Source of the DNA: Symbiodinium natans
Lineage: Eukaryota; Sar; Dinophyceae; Suessiales; Symbiodiniaceae
Direction of reading: 5' to 3'
Length of the DNA stretch: 64,000 nt
Assembly: GCA_905221605.1 (NCBI GenBank)
Contig: CAJNDS010000990.1
Location: 222,501 to 286,500, forward strand
The first letter of the stretch is position 1, and each line of letters starts with the position of its first letter. The translations under genes were made by a program, and so were the position numbers. Shown here in pieces: positions 50,223 through 60,598 of the stretch. A model generated the notes under the pieces. That model made no database searches. It was not told where the DNA came from and saw nothing but the letters and a program-made list of their open reading frames with translations.

Positions 50223-52312
50223 TCAAAACGGAGTGTACGGGTCCTCCTCCACGATACCCATCTCGCGCAGGGTCTTCTGGATGGCAGCCAGCTCCTCAGG
50301 TTGGATCTGAGTTAGGGTTTAGGGTTTAGGGTTTAGGGTTTAGGGTTTAGTGTTTAGGGTTTAGGGTTCAGGGTTTAGGGTTCGGCAGCTCATGTACTAG
50401 CTTTCACTAGTCGAGCTTTTTGATCTTGTGATGGAGAAGTACCCACCCACGCAGAGAATCCTATATCATTAAGAAAATATACCGTTATCATTTTCAGCTG
50501 CATCTAAGCCCTAAGCCTTGAAACTCTATGCGCCTAAACCTTAGGCCTTGCACACTAAACCCGGGCCGCACCTAAGTCCAAGTAATGGGCTGAAATGAGG
50601 GGTGGGCGTGGGTGGAGCTGGGGGGGTGGGGTGGGGGGGCGGCAAGGCACAAACCTTAGTCGAAGGCACACGTGCCTTGCCGACTAAGGTTTGCGCCTTG
50701 CCGACTAAGGTGTGTGTCTTGCCAATGAAGGTTTGTGCCTTGCCGACGAAGCCATTAGCTTTTATATTTTGGGTTATAGGGTTTAGGGTTTAGGGTTCAG
50801 GGTTTACTGTTCAACCGCCTGAGCCCTGTAGCCGTTTGCTCTATAAGTTAGTGAGCCTTAAGAACACGTTAAGGCCAAAACGACGGGTTGTAGTTACATA
50901 AGGGGTACTCCCAAAACCCCTATACCCTAGCCCCCTAAACCCTACTACAGGGGTCGGAATAATTACGAATAGTATTCCCTGGCCCCTTTATGAATATACT
51001 ATAATCACTCCCCAAAGGCCCTGTTCAAATTAGTAAGGCCACTACATTGCGCCCGGGCTTCCGTGAGCTCCAGGAACTCGGTGGTCTCTCCGCCCGAGCG
51101 GCGCCGCGCTTTGGAGGCTGGCACTTTCCTGGAGGTTAGGGTGTTTTTGAGGGTTTAGGGTTTATATAGGGTTTATAGGGTTTAGGGTTTAGGGTGTAGG
51201 GTTTTTTGTTGAGTGTTTTAGGGTGTTTAAGGGTTGTCTGGGTTCTTTATGGTTGCTTGGGGGTTCAGGGGCTAACGGGTCCTTATTGCCTTTTCGAGGG
51301 GCTTAGGCTTAGGGTTTAGGGCCTGGGGTTTCGGGTCTAGGACCCAGGGGTTGGGCCCAGGGTTTGTGGGGTTTAGGCCTGTTGGCTTAGGCCCTCTTAG
51401 GCCCCTACTATATGTAGTACAGAAGCATGGCTCAAGGCCATGGATGACTTCACACTCTGCCACAAAACCCCGCTGGGCTTCGAGAAATTCAACCCTCAAC
51501 CTTCAACCCTCAGCCCTGCACCCCAAAACATAAACCTGAAGCCCAACCCAAGACAACTATGGACCTGCCAGAAGTCAAGCCCTACGCCTCTCAAAATCCC
51601 TAACCATCCTAAACCCTCGGCCCTCCACCCTGAACCCCTAAACCCCCTCAAGCCGATGGTCCCTAAAACCCGCAAACCCTGAAACCCAAATTAAACCCGA
51701 ACCCCCCCCCCCTCACGCACAGGGGGCTTCCAACGGATCTTTCAACCAGAAACGGTAAACCCGAAACCCTAAACCTCAAGCCCGGCAAGCCCTCTCAACC
51801 CTGCAATCGCAGCTCCTGACTTCCCCCTTTCCGAAGTGGGCAGTGTATACTAGGCATGTAATAAGAACAGGTTTTTTGGTGGCTCTACTAGGACCTTATA
51901 GGGATTCTGCAGGAATGTGATGATATTGGTATAATAATACCCTAAACACCCAACCCTACAGCCCTAAAGCCCAGACCCCAAACCCCAAACACGAAACCCC
52001 TTAACCCTAACCCACCAAAATCACTGTCACTAAGCCCCACAAACCCTAAATTTGGGATGTTCCCCCTTATACTAAGAGTTCTAAATAGGGATTAGAGTAG
52101 GGGGTACGATAATCGCTATTATAAAGGGGAACATGCCAACCCTAACCTTATAAATCCTACCTTAAACTACGTGACCCCAACAAGGTACCCCCTAAACCCT
52201 AAACCCTAAACTCTTGATCCTCTCTATCTCGGCTCGGGTTCAACTCCCAGGCGCCGTCGCGCTGCCGCAGCCAGCAGTCCTGAAACCCAAGAAGCCTCAA
52301 AACACAAACACA

Positions 52313-52367
<55 letters not shown>

Positions 52368-54053
52368 CGTGAATGCCCGGGGCCAGGCGTGAAAGAAAGA
52401 CCCCGCAAGCCCTCAACCCCCCCCCCCTTTGTTGAGTGATGCTTGCAATGCTTGCACATGGCACTAGGCAAGTCCTGTAGGCGCCGTTGGCCATGTCATA
52501 CGAACACAATGTCTCACACTTCGAAGATCTGAGGTTGCGAGTTTCGTCTTCAACTTGTCGGTCACAGGCATCTGGGGTTTAGGGCTGAGGGCTTGGGGAT
52601 CAGGCGCGCAAAAAACCCTCAGCGCGCATACGCTCGGCCTGCGAGGTCAGGCGCCAGCTCCGGTCGTCCCAGTAACGGTCAGTAAACTCTTTGACCTGAA
52701 ACGTGTGAGGGGTCTAAGATGAGGGCGCCCCAAGTGTCGGATTTGGGGTTGGGCTTAACCTTCGAGACCTTAAGCTCAACAACAAGGGGCTTGAGGCCCA
52801 ATATTTCGGATTTAGGGCCTTGGCCTCAAGAGGCTGGCGCCAAGTTAGATTTTCCTTTGACTAGAGCTGAAGCATTTAGCTGTACTTGCAGAAGGTCGCA
52901 GTCCCCCCAGCTTAGGTTTCCGGGCTTAGGTAAGTTTACGGTGTAGGGTTTAGGCTTCCGGTTTTGGCTACTAAGAACATGTCTTGGACACCGTTGCACC
53001 TCCCAGGGCCCCCCTGAAAACAGTGAACCCCATACCCTGCTGCGCCGAGGCACGCCGAGGCACTTGCCGCCCAGCCCCGCTACCTGACAGGAACGGTTTT
53101 GGGCTTCTTTCTGCCCCCTAAAGCCCCAGGAGCACCCTCTTCAAACCCCAAATCCCAGACCATTATTTTCAGAAAAAAACACAACTCGATTGGAACCTAG
53201 TCAAACCCCAAAACTCCAATTAAACCCGACGCAACAAGCTAATGGTCTCTCAGCTATCCTCTTAGGATAGGTCTCAGTATGGGCCCTTCAAAGGGGACAC
53301 CTGATATACCCCTCATAAACCCTATATCGCCCAAGGGCCCATACATCAGAACCCTGTAAGGAGGGTAAGGGACCACATTAAGGGCCCATCAAACCACCTT
53401 TAGATAATCTGAACCCTTGAAGTCCTATGGGTTTAGGGTTTGGGGTATAGGGTTTAGGGTTGAGGGTTCTATGTATAAGCCCTAAGCTCAAACAATTGTG
53501 GACTCTCAGGGGTGGCTGATAGCTCCACTCTATGTTTTCGGATTTAAGGAACACCTCCACGGATTTCGGGGTCTACGTTCAATTTTAGGGCTCAGAATTT
53601 TGCAGCTCCAATCGACAGGTTATAGACCCAATTATCCAGTGGGGACCGCTCTAGGCATCTGGGGAATGAGGGAAGGAGGTACCTTACTCAAGGGACTAAA
53701 GGAGGGACCCTTCTGAGGGACCTTAGGGGTACTGTAGGGGCTACTTAGGCATATAGCTATGTCATGTAAGGGTTATAACCCCTCCTTTTGTCCCCAAACT
53801 TATGGATTCCCTTAAAGGGCAAAATAGGGGGCTGATATGTGGTACCTAATTCCCTCATCCCCTTCCAAGAACCAATTGGGTTAAGCTAAACCCAAAACCC
53901 CAAACCCCAAACCCTAAACCCGAAGGGGAGTTTGCCCCCCCCCCCCCCCCTGGCCTTTTCGGCAAGGCCGGGTGGTGCGAGGAACTTCCTCTCCACTTCC
54001 ACCAGGGTGGTGCCCATGCCCAAGAAGAGGAGCCAGGGCACCCGGCGGCGCAT
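50223..54053 (-). CDS. Thiamine-triphosphatase-like CYTH protein, partial gene model
   Basis: Six exons read consecutively on the minus strand. A 53955-54053: ATG start, TTLVEVERKFLAPPGLAEK, containing the CYTH ExExK signature (EVERK). B 53054-53083: VAGLGGKCLG. C 52639-52695: VKEFTDRYWDDRSWRLTSQ. D 52242-52279: DCWLRQRDGAWE plus two bases. E 51053-51128: completes Leu, then KVPASKARRRSGGETTEFLE, LTEAR. F 50223-50306: IQPEELAAIQKTLREMGIVE, EDPYTPF. Phases agree throughout if donors are GC (A, C, E), GT (B) and GA (D); acceptors are AG|G except C-terminal F. Order and motifs (EVERKF, LGG, F.DRY.D, D.WLR.R.GAWELK, TTEFLEL) match thiamine triphosphatases, cytosolic Mg-dependent enzymes that hydrolyse ThTP to ThDP. 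The remaining C-terminal half was not located; it should lie left of 50.2 kb. Confidence 0.75.
50643..50752. repeat. 24-bp tandem repeat, about four units
   Basis: GCCTTGCCGACTAAGGTTTG units with variants, encoding LPTKVCA repeats on the plus strand; the first unit is inverted and forms a hairpin with the next. It lies in an intron of the ThTPase-like gene. Confidence 0.8.
50946..51043 (-). mobile_element. Introner-like element, family E copy 4
   Basis: Minus strand GTAGTGGCCTTACTAATTTG ... ATTCCGACCCCTGTAG. It sits immediately 3' of exon E of the ThTPase-like gene and offers an alternative GTAGTG donor. Confidence 0.78.
51417..51496 (+). CDS. Exon on the opposite strand within a ThTPase intron
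   Basis: CTATATGTAG then EAWLKAMDDFTLCHKTPLGF, EKFNP. Natural composition. The minus frame VEFLEAQRGFVAECEVIHGL is also open, so strand is uncertain. Confidence 0.42.
52052..52138. mobile_element. Introner-like element, family A copy 5
   Basis: TTTGGGATGTTCCCCCTTAT...TAGGGATT / GCTATTATAAAGGGGAACATG, diverged copy lying in the intron between exons D and E of the ThTPase-like gene. Confidence 0.75.
52308..52367. repeat. (CA)n microsatellite
   Basis: About 28 CA dinucleotides with one TA interruption, in the same ThTPase intron region just upstream of exon D. Confidence 0.95.
52466..52563 (-). CDS. Exon-like frame within a ThTPase intron
   Basis: DKLKTKLATSDLRSVRHCVR, MTWPTAPTGLA then TAG. 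Protein-like, but it lies between ThTPase exons C and D and would break the reading there; perhaps an alternative exon or a remnant. Confidence 0.3.
53270..53376. mobile_element. Inverted-repeat element, family G copy 2
   Basis: GTATGGGCCCTTCAAAGGGG ... CCCAAGGGCCCATACATCAG. Shares core CCTGATATACCCCTYATA with G1. Located in the first intron region of the ThTPase-like gene, between exons A and B. Confidence 0.7.
53655..53872. mobile_element. Family B element with both ends
   Basis: TCTGGGGAATGAGGGAAGGA and TTCCCTCATCCCCTTCCAAG are inverted ends; each is followed by a GGTACC. Lies between exons A and B of the ThTPase-like gene. Confidence 0.72.
53937..53950. repeat. Poly-C run next to exon A
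   Basis: C homopolymer on the plus strand, giving poly-G at the start of the intron right after the GC donor of ThTPase exon A. Confidence 0.9.
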
Positions 54054-54418
54054 GGGTACGGTAAAGCCCTAAACCCTAAACCCTAAACCCTAAACCAAAA
54101 CCCGAAACCCTACCTTTACACCTTCCGAACATATTCCAGCCTTGTAAAACCAAAATTAGGGAAATATGGGGAAACATGAAATCTCGCAAGGGCCTACCTA
54201 AACCCTGAGCCCCATCCGAAGCCCTGGATGCTTTTCAAGGGTGCAGGGTTTGGGGCTCGGGATTTTTCGGTCGTCATCAGCCTCATTGTAAGGCTTGGGG
54301 TTCAGAATCAAGGCTTTTGGGGTTCTCATGAGTATATACCGGGTTTGTTAGGGTTTAAGAGGGTTTTGAAGGCCTCTACAAGGGTTGCAGGGACAGGGTT
54401 TAGGCCGCCTGTGTGCAG

Positions 54419-54573
54419 GACAGCGCTGTACCTGCTGCTGCTGAGGGCCAAGACAGTCAGGGCGGTTCCGAAAATAGGGATACCTTTTTGGGGGGGTCCC
54501 TTTCAAGGAATTCTATCCTATTTGGGGCATGAAAGGGGTACCCATGTTTTGGGAACTAGCAATCAAGCCAAAG
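54419..54573 (+). CDS. Two exons split by element D3
   Basis: CTGTGTGCAG|G, then TALYLLLLRAKTVRA to GTTCCG (exon 54419-54464). Intron 54465-54559 equals element D3, ending GAACTAG. Exon 54560-54573 reads QSSQ plus two bases to GTGTGT. The first exon is hydrophobic then basic, like a membrane-anchor edge. Unknown gene. Confidence 0.5.
54465..54559 (+). mobile_element. Introner-like element, family D copy 3
   Basis: GTTCCGAAAATAGGGATACC ... GGTACCCATGTTTTGGGAAC inverted ends; GGGTCCCTTTCAAGGAATTC core is shared with D1 and D2. Fragment of the family also at 50128-50190. Confidence 0.85.
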
Positions 54574-54951
54574 GTGTGTCACTGAGAGCTTCCTGGGCTT
54601 TGCATAGGCCATACTCTCCGAAATCCTTCACACTGCAGAAGCCCTACATCCTCACATCCTCTATAAGCCCCCTCAACACGAAATACCTAAACCCTTACAT
54701 CCTACATCTTCAGACGGTTCGGGTGTAGAGTTTAGGATTCAGGGTGTTGTGTGTTTGAACTTCAGGTGTTTGGGTGGTGTAGGGATTAGAGCTTAGGGTT
54801 AGGGGTGAGAATTATGTATCTACATATTACCTATCTGTCTATATACTAGGAGTTCCAACTTAATCCCAAACCCTAGCAACTTCAACAGGAAGGGAGGACG
54901 TGTTGAGCGTGGCGAAGCCCTCCTCCGTGATCCACGGATTCCTTCAGAAGG

Positions 54952-55187
54952 TTGCAGAGAAGAGACCCCCAGTATAGGAGCCTAGACATGTGCCAAGGTT
55001 GCCCAACAGTATCATTCTTATTTAGGCCTTCATTGTCGAACTGCACGAGTACTAAATGGGGTGGTACTCATGTTTTTATGCTTGCGATATTCGGACAGAG
55101 TAGGACGCCAGGTGGCCACGGGTCGACACTCCAAATTTCAAGCCGACAGGCTAAGACCAAAGTCCTAAACCTTGCGTGTTTATCTTG
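54952..55187 (+). CDS. Exon ending at element C2
   Basis: Frame DMCQGCPTVSFLFRPSLSNC ... QISSRQAKTKVLNLACLS ends at TTG|GTAGCC, the edge of C2. After the element the frame meets TAG at once, so this may be a gene end. Product unknown. Confidence 0.38.
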
Positions 55188-55291
55188 GTAGCCTAGTAAC
55201 CATATTTTAGTAAGGGCACCCTTTTGGGGTTGGTTATTTTACAAGAAAACCTTGAACCACAAAATGGGACAAGGGTACCAATGCTACCAAG
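55184..55291. mobile_element. Introner-like element, family C copy 2
   Basis: CTTGGTAGCCTAGTAACCAT ... TGCTACCAAG with a shared interior (AGGGCACCCYTTT, GGTTGGTTRTTTT, CCTTGAACCA) with C3. Confidence 0.85.
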
Positions 55292-55295
55292 TTAG

Positions 55296-55383
55296 CTATC
55301 TCCCAGCTTTGTCACCCTCTTTCAAACTTCTCAAAAGAGCGATGGTTTGAAGCTCATACGCAACTAGGGTCCGGATGCCCAGT
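55296..55383 (-). CDS. Terminal exon, unknown
   Basis: TTGGTCAG then RLGIRTLVAYELQTIALLRS, LKEGDKAGR and TAG. Clean helix pattern. It ends five bases before element C2. Confidence 0.5.
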
Positions 55384-56319
55384 CTGACCAAGTAACTAAG
55401 GGGTTGAAGGCTGAGGGTTGAGGTTTAAGGTTTAGGCTTTTAGCTGCTAATTTCAAAATGATCTATGGGTTGGGGCAGATAAAGGTGTCTTGCACGTGTT
55501 GGTGTGGGTTGCTTATGCTTGTTCTGGATGCGGTTTTTTGGGCGGAGGGCTCGAAGACTATCTTTGTCAATGGTGCTTAAGAGTTGTGAACTTGTATGCC
55601 CAGCTATGGAGATTCTGCGGATCCCTAAGATCTAGACCCTAAACCCCCTTCAGCAACAGTAACAACACTCATCAGGGTTCCACATCGCGATGGTCAACAA
55701 GGGATTAAAAGCAAAACTAAGGGACACCACATCCCTCCCCCCTTTCCGGGTTAAGGTTTAGGTTGTGAGTTTCCGGCTTTCAGGAAGTCCGATGCGCGAT
55801 GCCTACAAAACCCCAAGCCCCAAGTACACCCTGGAACCTCTGCCGACTGTTAAACCCTGAGCCCTAAATTCTAAACCCTAAACATTAACCGAGGTGCTGG
55901 AGCTTGTACCGGTCGCGGCAGCCGTGCCAGACCTGCTGATCTAGGGAGGCCAACTTTTCGAGTCTACACTAAACTCCATTTAGGGTTTAGGGTTTGGGGT
56001 TTGGGGTTTAGGGCAGAGCTGGGATTCCCTTTAGTATACCTCTTGGGGAATGGGGGGTAAGGATGTTTCAACTTTTCGGAGTTTACTGTAGGGCCCGCAG
56101 GGGGTGCCGGCAAATCCTTAACCAAAAACGCCTGTCGGCTTAGGGCTTAGGATTTAGGGGTTTAGGGTTTAGGGAGAATTTTCGTGGGTTCTGCTTGCTT
56201 TCGAAGTTAAAACTCTTCCGAACTCTAGGGGTGTTTGGGGGTTCTTAAGCTTAAAGGGTGGGGGGTACCTAAATCATCTTACGGTGTTGCACTACATGCT
56301 GGGTAGATCCTCACTGACT

Positions 56320-56699
56320 TCATGCGCTTTTTGTACGCATGGTCTGGCGCGAGATATCCGGACTCTGCGTCGAACTCCCTCTAGGGGAAGGACGCTTACG
56401 GACCACATGCTCTTTATTGGAATAGGTTGATGGCATAAAGACTGGGATGTTCGATTCTATACTAACAGTCCTGAATGGGGATTCTAGTAAGGGTACTATA
56501 GTCCCGACTGCGGACTGTCAGTATAAGGGCGAACATCCAAACATGTAGAGTCGTTACATGAGTCGATTATCGAGTTAATACATTGATTTGGAACTACTTT
56601 TATCGTGAATTGGTAAAGGTAGAACAACAAACAGAATGCACACGAAATCAGTCCTTGTAATGATAAAGTTTTGAAGTTAAAATCCGTGTTTGTGTTCAT
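56320..56699 (-). CDS. Complete two-exon gene with element A6 as its intron
   Basis: Exon 1 56543-56699 starts at ATG (MNTNTDFNFKTLSLQGLISC, AFCLLFYLYQFTIKVVPNQC, ...) and ends in phase 1 at GTTTGG. Intron 56442-56542 is exactly element A6. Exon 2 56320-56441 completes the codon and reads FMPSTYSNKEHVVRKRPSPR, GSSTQSPDISRQTMRTKSA to TGA. Predicted 92 residues: one hydrophobic segment (about residues 18-35) and a basic Ser/Arg tail, so possibly a small single-pass membrane protein. AT-rich codon use in exon 1 differs from neighbours. Confidence 0.62.
56442..56542 (-). mobile_element. Introner-like element, family A copy 6
   Basis: Minus strand GTTTGGATGTTCGCCC...ACTGACAGTCCGCA ... GGACTGTTAGTATAGAATCG...CATCCCAG. 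GT start and AG end lie in the terminal repeats. Confidence 0.88.
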
Positions 56700-57060
56700 A
56701 AACCTATTAATTCTATCACTAAAGATCCAAATTTATCCATTCAGGCACCTTGTACTCAATTCTCTCTAAGACCAAACCACATGCTGGTGCTGTTATTGGT
56801 GTGTACATTTTTCTGAGTTTTTTTGTCAAAAAAATCCGTATCCCGAGGTTCTACGAAGCCTAAAGCCTAAAGGCCTTAGACTGGATAATGCTGCAAGATC
56901 CGAATGCCCAACCCCCAAAGCCGGGTGGGTCCCGCAAGCCCTCCAACCCCCACATGCAATCAACAACTGCAACGAATGATTCTGGAGGGTTTAGGGTTAC
57001 GGGTTTAGGGTTAGGATTTGGGATGCATCCAGGCTAGTAAACCCTCGGTAAACCACGATA
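56700..57060. other. Non-coding interval
   Basis: AT-rich to mixed DNA upstream of the A6 gene start; no exon, array or element seen. Confidence 0.5.
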
Positions 57061-57115
57061 AGTCCAAAACGTGGGCCCTTCAACACCTGAACCCTAAACC
57101 CTAAACCCACCTAAC

Positions 57116-57157
57116 CTGGTGCTCGTCATTCATCATGCGCAGGAGGTGCGTCCCCAC
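57116..57157 (-). CDS. Internal exon
   Basis: AACCCAG|GTG, then VGTHLLRMMNDEHQ to GTTAGG, 14 codons, phase 0 both ends. Confidence 0.52.
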
Positions 57158-57319
57158 CTGGGTTGGGGCTTTCGGGATTTGGGGTTCATGGCTTGGGGGA
57201 TTTTCGGATGTCTAAACCCCAAACCCTAAACCCTAAACCGCTTTAGCTTCCAGGTATCAGGGTTTTGGGGCTTATGAGGGGGGTGTTCAAAGAAGCCGTT
57301 GCAGTGAACGAGCGAACCC

Positions 57320-57372
57320 GAGGCCCTAAACCCTAAACCCTAAACCCTAAACCCTAAACCCTAAACCCTAAA
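57320..57372. repeat. Interstitial telomere-like array (CCCTAAA)n
   Basis: Seven perfect heptamers, followed by CCCCAAA variants at 57700-57830 and an opposed TTTAGGG set at 57945-58060 and 58150-58205. Confidence 0.92.
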
Positions 57373-57846
57373 CCCACTTACTTCGGAGGGCCCCCACGGC
57401 CCAGAAGGATTTAGGGGCGTGCGGTTTGTGACGCCCTAAACCCTGAACCCTAAACCCTAAACCCCACGAAGAACCAATTGAGGCATTTTCGGGATCTTCA
57501 CATGGGTATCAAGGTTGAGGGACTCAAGGGGTCTCATTGCCTTGAGGGTTTGGGGGTTGGGGCTTGGGGTGGTACATGTCTACTGGTCCTTCAATGGAGG
57601 GAAGGGAGCCCTCGAAGAAATTCCCGCGGAATCCCAATGTTCTGCCCCCCCTCCCTGCGATACTCAAGCGTAGAGGTTGGTAGCACGTATATCCACTTGT
57701 CAACCCACCCCAAACCCCAAACCCCAAACCCCAGACCCCAAACCCCAAACCCTAAATCCTAAACCCTAAACCCCAAACCCCAAACCCTAAAACCCTAAAC
57801 CTTAAAACCCCAAACCCTAAACCCTGAAACCCTAAACCCTAAAGAA

Positions 57847-57935
57847 CCTTGGATGGCCTCATGGTCGCAGATCGACTGCAGGATGGGCTTGGAGACCGGC
57901 CTGGCCCGCGTGCGAGCTCTTCTGGCTGGCTCTTT
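57847..57935 (-). CDS. Internal exon
   Basis: Frame PARRARTRARPVSKPILQSI, CDHEAIQ ends at GTTCTTTAGGG. Strong composition on the minus strand. Unknown. Confidence 0.52.
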
Positions 57936-58062
57936 GTAGGGTTTCGGGTTTAGGGTTTAGGGTTTAGGGCTTGGGGTTTAGGGTTTAGGGCTTGGGGTTT
58001 AGGGTTTAGGGTTTGGGGGTTAGGGCTTGGGGTTTAGGGTTGAGGGTTTGGGGTTTAGGTTT

Positions 58063-58093
58063 TCCTTCATTCCCTCAGTCCCTACTAAGAGCC
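58063..58093. mobile_element. Family B end fragment
   Basis: TTCATTCCCTCAGTCCCTAC, a single terminal repeat of family B without a facing partner. Another single end lies at 42372. Confidence 0.5.
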
Positions 58094-58734
58094 AGGGGCT
58101 CTTAGGCCCGCTTGCCGCTTGGGGCCTCTGGCCGTCGTACCTTTGAGGTTGAGGGTTTAGGGTTTAGGGTTTAGGGTTTAGGGTTTAGGGTTTAGGGTTT
58201 AGGGGTTGGAGTTCAGGAGGTTTAGGGTTCAAGGTTTAGGGTATGAGTCTGAGCCCCAAAACCCCGCGGTCCCTAAGTTTAGAGCTTCAAGCTGATGGGC
58301 TGACATAGGACTTGCTTTTACTGGGCTAGAGGCTTTTGGAGTTTGAAGGGGAAGGAATTCGACAGTTGAAAAAACTTGACAGCACTCAGCTTCGTAGGCG
58401 GATGCTAAAGGGTGCCCGAGCCAAGGTGACCCAGGTAGGCAAAAGGTAGCTCACCCAAAGTACATGCACCCGATAGGCAACAGGCAACCCACCAAAATCA
58501 CTCAAAGCTATTGCTATCTCACAGGCTTACCTTACAAGGGTATCTGACTCGGGATAATTAGGGTATCTCAGGGGGCATCTCTTCTGCCTTAATTCAGCCC
58601 TCAACCCTCAACCGAAAAACTCTCAACAAAAAACCCCTCAAGCTCTGAAGACTCTAAAGCCCGAAAGCGCCAAGCCCGCAGATGGACTTCAGGAGTTTAG
58701 CTTAGGTAAACCCCAGGCCCCCTATGTTTTAAGC

Positions 58735-58807
58735 CTTCAGCCGGGCAAATATGTCGGGGGATCCCATTGGCGATGTTGACGACGTAGCGGCCCTCTCCTA
58801 ACGTAGC
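58735..58807 (-). CDS. Internal exon with possible GC donor
   Basis: GCGCCAG|GCT, then ATLGEGRYVVNIANGIPRHI, CPAE plus one base before GCTTAA. Phase 0 to 1. Natural composition; protein unknown. Confidence 0.55.
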
Positions 58808-59663
58808 CTGGCGCGCACGTGCGGGTTGAGGTGCGCGGAGTCTCCGAACCCCAGAGGGTGTATGTACTTATGTGGTATATACCTGGGCCCTCAAGCTACT
58901 CTAGGGGAACCGGGACCACAGCTGATTGCAGAGTTTGGGACCTTGCGCGCACTTTCAGGGAAGGACTGGCAACACGGGCTTGGGGTTGTAGGTGTCGAGG
59001 GTTCAGTTCTACATATATATATATATATCATTACTATTATCATGTCAAATTTTATCCGTATGGTCACTCTGTACTATGCTACATAACAATGTCCAAATCA
59101 CAGACCCTACGAAACCTGGCCGATCGCCACTTGCACAAGCCCCAGGGCTTAAGTGTTAGGATGGAGACTTTAGGGTAGAGGTTCAGGATTTAGGAAAGTC
59201 TAGGGTTTAGGTTTAGGGTTTAAGAACCTAGGTTGAATACCCTCTTTGCTTCGAGGTTGTTGCAATCTTCAACAGGGGGCTTCAGTTCAGCGTTTGAAAG
59301 TGAACCTTAGGGCAGTCCTTGTAGGTTTTTTTTCCCTGACTGCTAGCTCCTCAAAGGCAACCTTCGCTTCCAGACTCAACCCCTACACCTTTAAACCCCC
59401 ACGCTGACTCCTAAACCGCTGAAACCCGAAGCTTCGCCCCAAAACCCTAAATTTAAACCCTAGCTCCTAAGCTGTCAACCCTAACTCCTCAACCCCGTCC
59501 TTCTAAACCCTCTCGAAGCCGTTTCGATGTCTAGGTTGGCCTTGAATAGGGCTTAGGTTTGCGGGTTGGGCATTGGGGGTGTTTTGATCCCAACATGGCA
59601 CATATAGAGTATCTTGGGAGCCCCGTGAGGCCTGGAAGCCCAATCGCGGCCAAGACCTAACAC

Positions 59664-59733
59664 CTGAGCCCGCCACCACGTTCGCTGCACTCAGCATGCC
59701 GTCCACGAGTCGGATCTCCACCTTGTCCTCCAC
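59664..59733 (-). CDS. Internal exon
   Basis: GAAGCCCAG|GTG, then VEDKVEIRLVDGMLSAANVV, AGS plus one base to GTGTTA. The upstream frame (GNGSWAALPGDCLEAQ) may be a preceding part. A good beta-strand/helix pattern, no family assigned. Confidence 0.57.
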
Positions 59734-60113
59734 CTGGGCTTCGAGACAGTCACCAGGCAGGGCAGCCCACGAGCCGTTTCCGCCCAAAGCACTTTAGGGT
59801 TAAGGGTTCAGCCCTGTATGTGCTTACTTAATGTATATGAGTCGGCATCTTTGCGCGTCCCCTATCGTTTCCCATGCTTTTCACCTACCGCACTTTTATC
59901 CTATTGCATCAAATACCTCTGTCATTTTTGCGCGTCCCTTATCGATCCTCGGCGTTTTGCCTCAACAACTGCCCCCTCTACTGAAATAAGCAAGCGGCAA
60001 TTTTGACCGCGTCTCATATGTATACCGTACAGTACCTGAACAAACGAAAAAATAGATGTGTGAATACATATACATGAGTACTCTTACCCGGACTCTAGTG
60101 ATTTAGGGGACAG

Positions 60114-60198
60114 GCACTTGGAGTGCCTGATCTGCGCGCTTGTGCGCAAAGAGGAGCACAAGGAACTCCGGGCGAAGGAATTCATCGTCCCCACCTAG
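60114..60198 (+). CDS. Terminal exon, CxxC-containing
   Basis: GGGGACAG|G, then HLECLICALVRKEEHKELRA, KEFIVPT and TAG. The CLIC pair is not enough to name a fold. Plus-strand orientation is the most natural of the six frames. Confidence 0.52.
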
Positions 60199-60289
60199 CG
60201 ACTTTCCCCCCGGAGCTTCGGCCCTGAAGCTAAACCCTAAACCCTCAACCCTCAACCCTAAACCCTAAACCCGAAACCCTAAACCCTCC

Positions 60290-60448
60290 ACGACATTCAG
60301 CGTTTAGGGCCTTTAGGGCCTGCAGGGCCTTCAGGGACTCGGGCCCTCTGTCAAGACAAGCTGTTTGTGGCTTTCGCACTGCATGGAGAGGTTCCCGGAA
60401 GTGTAGGGATCTCGAAGGAAGCGCCTTTACAAGGGCTGGGCACCCCAC
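60290..60448 (-). CDS. Exon-like frame, unknown
   Basis: ALVKALPSRSLHFREPLHAV, RKPQTACLDRGPESLKALQA. Basic with Ala/Leu repeats towards degenerate GGGCCTTTAGGGCC repeats. Confidence 0.38.
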
Positions 60449-60534
60449 CTGCTGCCATTAAAGAGCCCTTTTCATCTCCGTTGTTGACGTCACTGTTTAC
60501 CCTACTCAGTTCTACCCTCGACCCACCCTAAACC

Positions 60535-60598
60535 CTAAAATGTAGCCGGGATCAGCACGTTTTGCTCCTGGAGGTACCTGGCCACGAGGTCTCGGAGC
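60535..60598 (-). CDS. Terminal exon, unknown
   Basis: TTCTCTGAG|G, then LRDLVARYLQEQNVLIPATF and TAG overlapping a CCCTAAA repeat. 21 codons. Confidence 0.55.

Noticed and set aside
52199-52471. 90-codon ORF with a long Cys/Val repeat
   Set aside because: The centre is the CA microsatellite; only the last part (ThTPase exon D) is retained.
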